Assembly (NCBI RefSeq): GCF_003368295.1
Contig: NC_039250.1
Location: 17,439,440 to 17,503,439 of the forward strand
DNA from: Carassius auratus
Lineage: Eukaryota; Chordata; Actinopteri; Cypriniformes; Cyprinidae
DNA: 64,000 bases
Direction: 5' to 3'
Each line of letters begins with the position of its first letter. Position 1 is the first letter of the stretch. Below, piece after piece: positions 58,380-64,000 of the stretch. Under the pieces are notes generated by a model. That model was not told the origin of the DNA and did no database searches. It saw nothing but the letters and a program-made list of their open reading frames with translations. Position numbers and translations under genes: made by a program.

Positions 58380-59200
58380 TATTCCTCCATGACGTCACAT
58401 TTCAAGGCATCTTCACCTTCGTTCTCATCATCATCATCATCATCATCATCATCAGGAGCTTTCACACGTGTTCAGGTGTGCTGAGGAGACGTGGCATGTC
58501 CTGACATGAGGAAGTGAAAAAAAAAACGCGTCACAGTTCACAAGTTCACTTGAAGACAGACGTTCATACATTTATATCACGACAATAAAGCGATAGATCA
58601 CAATGTCTAACGTTACATAGATAGCGTTCATCGGGGCTTTTTAAAGGCGCCTTTGAGTCTGATAAAAAAGGAATTGAACACGACCTAATGCTGTCTAGGC
58701 AGACAGCTCACCAGATTTTGAAACGCAGCCACAATTAACGTCTGATCAGGCCGAGGACAGTTTCGGTGATAAACAGATGCATAATTGATGGTTAAAAGTA
58801 GCTCGGTAAAGTTTTGGAGAGATAAGTTAGACCTGACTGATTAAATTAAGTCAGTTGTGTTTTCCTCTGGTCCGATAAATATCTGCATGAAGGCAGGAAT
58901 ATGTTCTCACCGTACGGCTAATGTTACATCTGGGACGAATGCATCGATAATACAGCCATCCTCTGTGTTTTATGAATTCAGTCGTCCCATGATTGAACTC
59001 CTCTCGATGAACACATAAATATGGAACTTTAATTCCTCTGGCAGTGATGATCGTTCAAATGTGGCGGAGAAAAGCCGCTAATTCCCGGTAGTTACCGAGC
59101 AACAGTTCAGTCCAGGAGTAAAAAACGACTAGTGCGCGTGCGTGTTAATACCGGAAACTGCGTTTACACTGCTGCTCTGACGTCATCTTTCGTTTTCAAC
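58380..59200 (-). promoter_or_regulatory. probable entpd4 promoter / 5' UTR region with CRE and X-box motifs
   Basis: This block between the entpd4 start and the chmp7 3' end contains two perfect CREs TGACGTCA (58390-58397 and 59178-59185), a perfect RFX-type X-box GTTACC-G-AGCAAC (59091-59103), an ETS-like CCGGAA near 59152 and locally raised GC. A (CAT)n tract lies at about 58426-58453. The core promoter is probably near 59.0-59.2 kb or just upstream of 58.4 kb; the sequence does not decide which. Confidence 0.5.
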
Positions 59201-59600
59201 TCGTCACTTGTAAACATGGGAAGTTAATTCGAACAAAAAGTAACTATATATAGTAATAAGATTAATGTTCATAATTTTGGAGTCGTTAACACTATTAAAA
59301 TAAATTAACACTTATTTTAATAAATACTAACACTGATTTCTTAAGACTAGATAATAAAATGTTTCTTCTTTCAGAAACAATATTCTTATAAACCTAAAAA
59401 AAAATTTTTTCTTCAGTTCTGGGAGTGTTTATAACTTATTAATATGGCTATATACTTAAAACTACATATTTTAATATACTATACTCTTCAAAGAAAAAAT
59501 ACTACTACTACTAATAAAACTGCAAAGACAGATCTGAGTGATCATCTCACTTCTCAAAGCAACGCACACACAATATTCTTCATTTGGCATCATAATTTGT
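59200..59600. other. spacer between entpd4 promoter region and chmp7 3' end
   Basis: AT-rich with no recognised feature. Confidence 0.5.
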
Positions 59601-59603
59601 AGT

Positions 59604-59609
59604 TTTATT
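59604..59609 (-). terminator. candidate poly(A) signal of chmp7
   Basis: TTTATT on the plus strand reads AATAAA on the minus strand about 225 bp after the chmp7 stop codon. It is the first good signal downstream, so cleavage would fall near 59.58-59.59 kb. Confidence 0.55.
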
Positions 59610-59831
59610 AGAATAATACATTGTACAGACTTTACAAACTCAAAGGGCCACTCTTAAAACCTTCTTTAAAAAACAAAAATAGACATGCCATTACAAACAT
59701 GAATAAGGGCATTTCATGAAGACTTGGTAGGGCTTGTTATAATGCAAGGACACATAAGTACTGTATTTGATGGCTTTCTTTAGTGGATAGCGATTAACCC
59801 ATTTTAGTGGCTGCTTGTGCTCAACGGTCAT

Positions 59832-62800
59832 TCACTGGGCCGGCTCCAGCTTCCTGTGAGCTGAGATACTTCCTCTCGGCACAGCTGAGGAGCAGAGAAG
59901 AGAAATAAATCAGTATTTTTGACAACACCACTTCAGATATGACTAATAATATCAATGCTACTTGCCAACATTTCAGAAATAACTAGAAAAGCGTGAAGGT
60001 ACCTGTGTCAGAGACTGTAAGTCGACTTAGTTCTCTGTCCAGCTCCTCGTCTGTGATGCCTAGACTGGAATCAGGCACGGAGGGCAGAGACTGGACAAAA
60101 TCAGCATCCAGGATACCCGTTTTCCTTGGAGGAGAAATAGGATTCGTTGGGACCGCTGGGAGCACGTCATTATCTGGGATGGTTTTCTCCAATAATGACT
60201 TCAGCTCCTCCTCCAACTCTTCTGAATCCTCACCTGTGAGCACATGAAGCATTCGTTTGTAAGACAGCTTTATGGCAAAGACTGTTCCAGCTCAGTTGTG
60301 GAAGAGTGACGTACTGTCATTCATAAATGAACTGCAGCCCGAAAGGCAGAAATACCAATCATAGCAAACAACTCACACCTATGAAATCATCTCATGGTCT
60401 ACAGAGTCAGACGCACTTGATATATGGAATTCATCATTGAAATTCATATTAATTCATTAATACATTTAGGGAAAAACATGTATACCAGAATCCAGCACTC
60501 CACTGGCAAGAGTCTGGTTGACTTCATCCTGAGTGTCGCATAACTGTGCAAAAAGCATAAATGAAACACAGAACTTAAAAATATGTATAATGACATAATA
60601 TTAGCATTAACAACAGATTTGTGATGAATCACCTCCTGTATCTGATCAACCAGATTCTCTGCTCGCTCCACAGTCACACCCTTCAGTGAGATCCTCAGAG
60701 CCGCCACACCGGCCTGGTACGCCTGCATCACCTGCTCACACGCATAGAAACGCTTTACTGAGCCATGCATCATCCACAGCACTCTCCACTAGTGGCACCC
60801 TTGGTAAATATGAGCAAAGGTGGCTGTGAAAATAAAACTGCATCATTTATCCTAAACATGATTATTAAAGCCGTTTTTTTAAAAAGTTTCATCTGATCTG
60901 ACCATAGAACAACATCTGGAGATGTAGGGGCTATTTGATATATATTTTTTAAGCTTTCTGACCCCAAGACCCAACTAATCTCTGCAATTCTCCAGCTGTG
61001 CTCCTTGGAGAGTCTTTGGCCACTCGAACTCTCCTTCTCGTTGTGCATTAGGACGATATAAACACTTATTTTACTCATAAGAATTTCAAGGGCTGCCAAT
61101 AATTGTGGCCAACATGCATTGAAATGTTTAGTTTATCCATTGTATATAGATCCCACTCTTGTGATCACAATATAGTCGAGATCCATGTCTAGATTTATTC
61201 CTTCATCAATGAGGTTTGATGGCAGATTTATTCATAGCAAACAGCGCAAACGGCTGTGTCAAGGAACAATGATTATATTTCACTCTTATTTTATTGAGAA
61301 TCATCTCACTAGAGAGAAAACCCCAATTCACAGCTTTGACAGTGTTTTCTGATCATCAGCACTTTTTCCATTGTTTAAGCGTTTTCTGATTGGAGAGATG
61401 AAGTAAAACACTGGCCAAAAAATGTGTATTTTTAAAAGAAAAGCTCTGATTGGAGGATGTAACCTCTAGAAATCTGGCAACCCTCAAGCACACGAGTGCT
61501 TGTGGAGGCATGATACCAATAAAAGACCAAGCAAAAATCTGTGGGGAAATATTGCAGATGATTATGCTTAATCGAGGGGAGCAATAATCACAATCACAAT
61601 GATTATAAATAATCGTCCAATCATAATGTCATGTGATCATTAAAGAGAGAACTATGCGCATGTGAATGTGTTGTTAAATCACAGAAATATTTTCAGGACG
61701 TATGCAAAAAAAAAAAAAAAAAAAAGTGTTACAGAAAAATGTGAACCAGAAAAAAAGTGCAATGCAGTGCTGGCTTGTAGGAGTGCGACGTGGCGAAGCG
61801 TGGGTGACTTTCACTGGTGTCGGCCAATTCACAGCAGACGGTCAGTGCATCTGTGTGTCTGTGCGTCTCACCAGGCGGTCGGTTTGGGAGTTTGCTATTC
61901 TGTCCAGGATCCCCTTCACCGTCTCCAGCTGAGCGAACAGACGGTCTGCTTTCTTCTCCACCCGCTTGCTCCCACGTAAACACCTCAGGGCCTGTGGCAG
62001 GAAAAGGTGGCAATCCATTAAAACGCATTTCTTGCCTATAACAATAGGCACAAAAAGTGCACTCATACCTGTGATTTCTTCCCCTCTTTAAGCAGTGATT
62101 TTGCCTGCTGCTTACACCTGCACATTAGAAAACACATCATTTAACAGCAGCGCTATTGTAATAACCCATCATGTCACAGAAATGACACTGGCTGGAGTAA
62201 CGTCAATGCAATCTGGATGAACTGGCTCACTTTTCTGCTTCCTGCCCCAATGTCTCCACTCTCTCCTCCAGAAGCTTCTCGCTGCGCTGGAGCTGATAGA
62301 TACCCAGGTCCACCTCGCTGACGGGAGGCACACGGCTTTGTCCTGCCTGACTGAATTTCACCAACTATGGGGACATGGTTAAAAGTGTCATTAGAAACAA
62401 ACAAGTGGCAAAAGTTACTAATCAACCAATCAGTGCCCTGTGATTTAAGAGACACATTTGGATTGGTGATTGGTTGAAGAACTGTTGAAGCATGACTGTT
62501 TTTAGATATACATATCCATTCAAAAGTTGTTTTCCTATTCTCTCCAAATCTCCAGATATTTGATCACAAATACATTTAAAGAGTAACATTATGAAATATT
62601 AGTATAATATAAAACTACTGTATTTAACAATTTAATTTATTCCTGAGTTTTCAGCATAATTACTCCAGTCTTTAGTGTCACATGATGCTTCAGAAATAAT
62701 TCTAATACGCTGATTTGCTGCTCAAGAAACATTTCTGATTATTATCAATGTTGAAAACAGTTTTTCTGCTCTAAATGTATTGTAGAATCCGTGATTTATT

Positions 62801-64000
62801 TTATTAGATTTTTTTTTTCATGGTTTTGGAACATGGAAAGTTCAAATCAGCAGCATTTATCTGAAATATAAATATTTTGTAATATTATAAATGTCTATGG
62901 CTGCCCACCACGGAATAATAATAAATAAATAAAAATCTCACAATTGAGAGTAAATCTCACAATTGTAAGTTTTTTTTTTTTTTTTTTTTACTCAGAATTG
63001 TGAAGACAATCAGAATTGTAAGAATTGTATTTACTGCCTTTAAAATATATATATATATTATATACATTTCATATACTCGAAATTCAGAGAAAAAAAAGTC
63101 AGAATTCTTACTTTTTTTTTAAATGAATCTCATAAAAACTTTTTTCATGAGAAAAAAGTCAAAGTCAGAACTGTAAGACAAAAGGTCATATTAAAAAATC
63201 AAACTTTATTTCTATAGCCCTTAAAAAAAAAATTCCATGGCAGAAATGATGAAAAACAAATTCCATGGGGAATTTAATGCACCTCAAAAATATGACTTTT
63301 ATCAAACGTTTGAACGATATTGAAGTGAGCAATCACTGAAAAATGATATAATTCTGCATTATTACCTACACTGTTTTCAAAATGCATTTTTCCCTAAAGT
63401 CTGTGCGGCTAGAGTACATCAAGGCATGCTCTTGTCCTCAAACACACCTTCTCGCCTTCGTGAAGTGAGACGGTGACATGTTTCTCTCTCTGTAGCTGCA
63501 GCAGAGCCAGGCAGAGCGAGCTTTCATCCGGACAGATGTGAGAGGAGAGAGCACGCAGCTCTTGGAAAGACACCAGAGAGTGTGTTGCTAAAGGAGAAGC
63601 CCGATATGCTGCCAACAGTGCCACAGCCTTTTCCTGCAAGAGGAGGAACAGCCTACGCTCAAATCTGACCAATAACTACCTGCATGCCATACAAACAAAA
63701 TACAGTGAGGTCCAAAAGTGTTTGTTTTTTTTAAATTACAGATTACATCATCATAGGTAGATTGCGTTGCTCATTATGGAAATGATCTGGCGGTGTCTGT
63801 GTTCCTAACAGTCAGTAGATCAGCCACTGAACTTTCCACTCTCATCTGCGCTTTTATGGGATTACACTCTCACGCTAATTTGCTCGGTTTATGAATCTGA
63901 CCCCAAACATTTCAGCAAGCAAGCAAGCAGTAGTCTATATAAAGACTGGAAATGAGCATTATTGCTGTTAGTTTTACACTTACCTTCACCAGGTCTATCA
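59832..64000 (-). CDS. chmp7: charged multivesicular body protein 7 (ESCRT-III family), 3' part
   Basis: Partial, the 5' end lies beyond the right edge. Exons on the minus strand: 64000-63984 (partial), 63633-63448, 62364-62231, 62117-62069, 61991-61872, 60731-60633, 60543-60486, 60233-60003, 59884-59832 (stop TGA 59834-59832). All splice sites are GT-AG and all phases join, giving about 314 C-terminal residues of a family of about 450. CHMP7 recruits ESCRT-III to the inner nuclear membrane during envelope resealing and also acts in endosomal sorting. The 63.5-kb exon encodes the end of the winged-helix half (ALLQLQREKHVTV). Then comes the Snf7/ESCRT-III half: VSEVDLGIYQLQRSEKLLEE, the RVEKKADRLFAQLETVKGIL helix, VMQAYQAGVAALR and LVDQIQELCDTQDEVNQTL. 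ITDEELDRELSRLTVS near the end is a MIM1-like VPS4-binding motif, and EDSEELEEELKSLL is acidic as in orthologues. No damage seen. Confidence 0.96.
60783..61120 (-). repeat. DNA-transposon-like fragment in a chmp7 intron
   Basis: Minus translation includes VVLWSDQMKLF, reminiscent of the LWSDE-K block of Tc1/mariner transposases, and the flank ends ggctgccaataattgtggcc as in related fish repeats. Too degraded for firm assignment. Confidence 0.4.
61120..61870. other. chmp7 intron, no exon recognised
   Basis: AT-rich with an A run near 61706-61725; ORFs overlapping exon 61872-61991 on the plus strand are antisense shadows. Confidence 0.5.
62560..62900 (+). repeat. copy of the 'CCAGTCTTCAGTGTCACATGA' repeat in a chmp7 intron
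   Basis: ttttcagcataattactcca, gtgtcacatgatgcttcaga, gctgatttgctgctcaagaa and gcatttatctgaaat blocks in order. Confidence 0.8.
62900..63447. other. chmp7 intron, repetitive AAATCTCACAATT-type short motifs
   Basis: AATCTCACAATTG and CAGAATTGTAAG motifs recur at 62935-63120 around homopolymer runs, a simple decayed tandem pattern. No exon. Confidence 0.4.

Overview
The window is vertebrate nuclear DNA, almost certainly from a cyprinid-type teleost. Coding sequence is split into short exons with GT-AG (once GC-AG) introns. AT-rich intergenic and intronic DNA is packed with fish-type transposon families, long (TA)n tracts and other microsatellites. Three protein-coding genes can be reconstructed exon by exon, all on the minus strand: the 3' part of chmp7 (59832-64000, N-terminus beyond the right edge), complete entpd4 (45163-58309, 12 coding exons, 619 aa) and complete slc25a37, mitoferrin-1 (16832-37990, 4 coding exons, 341 aa). 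CHMP7, ENTPD4 and SLC25A37 also lie together on human 8p21, which supports the assignments and favours mitoferrin-1 over mitoferrin-2.

Layout from the left: 1-16.8 kb is intergenic DNA or 3' UTR downstream of slc25a37. It holds foldback elements, a solo LTR with a perfect target-site duplication, microsatellites, and a few unique stretches that look regulatory (a promoter-like block near 3.3-3.5 kb, a DR1 nuclear-receptor motif near 8.2 kb, a GATA/AP-1 cluster near 12.15-12.35 kb). slc25a37 spans 16.8-38.0 kb. Its 11-kb intron 3 carries a decayed L1-type LINE with another retroelement inserted in it, and a hAT element with a perfect 8-bp TSD. Its 8.9-kb intron 1 carries a THAP-coding DNA-transposon relic, a tRNA-derived SINE and a 36-bp inverted repeat. 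38.2-45.1 kb is repeat-rich spacer with a LINE-2-like reverse-transcriptase fragment. entpd4 introns contain a 1.16-kb hAT element with TSD, a degenerate minisatellite interrupted by a Harbinger-like MITE, and a three-level nest of transposons. A GC-rich segment with CRE and X-box motifs lies between entpd4 and the 3' end of chmp7.

The three genes act in different compartments: mitoferrin-1 imports iron across the inner mitochondrial membrane, ENTPD4 is a Golgi/lysosomal nucleoside diphosphatase, and CHMP7 is an ESCRT-III adaptor at the nuclear envelope and endosomes. There is no operon-like relation; the shared feature is conserved neighbourhood. I saw no prokaryotic genes, CRISPR arrays or intact RNA genes. 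Family names for repeats are from memory of fish elements; termini, TSDs and nesting are read directly from the sequence.
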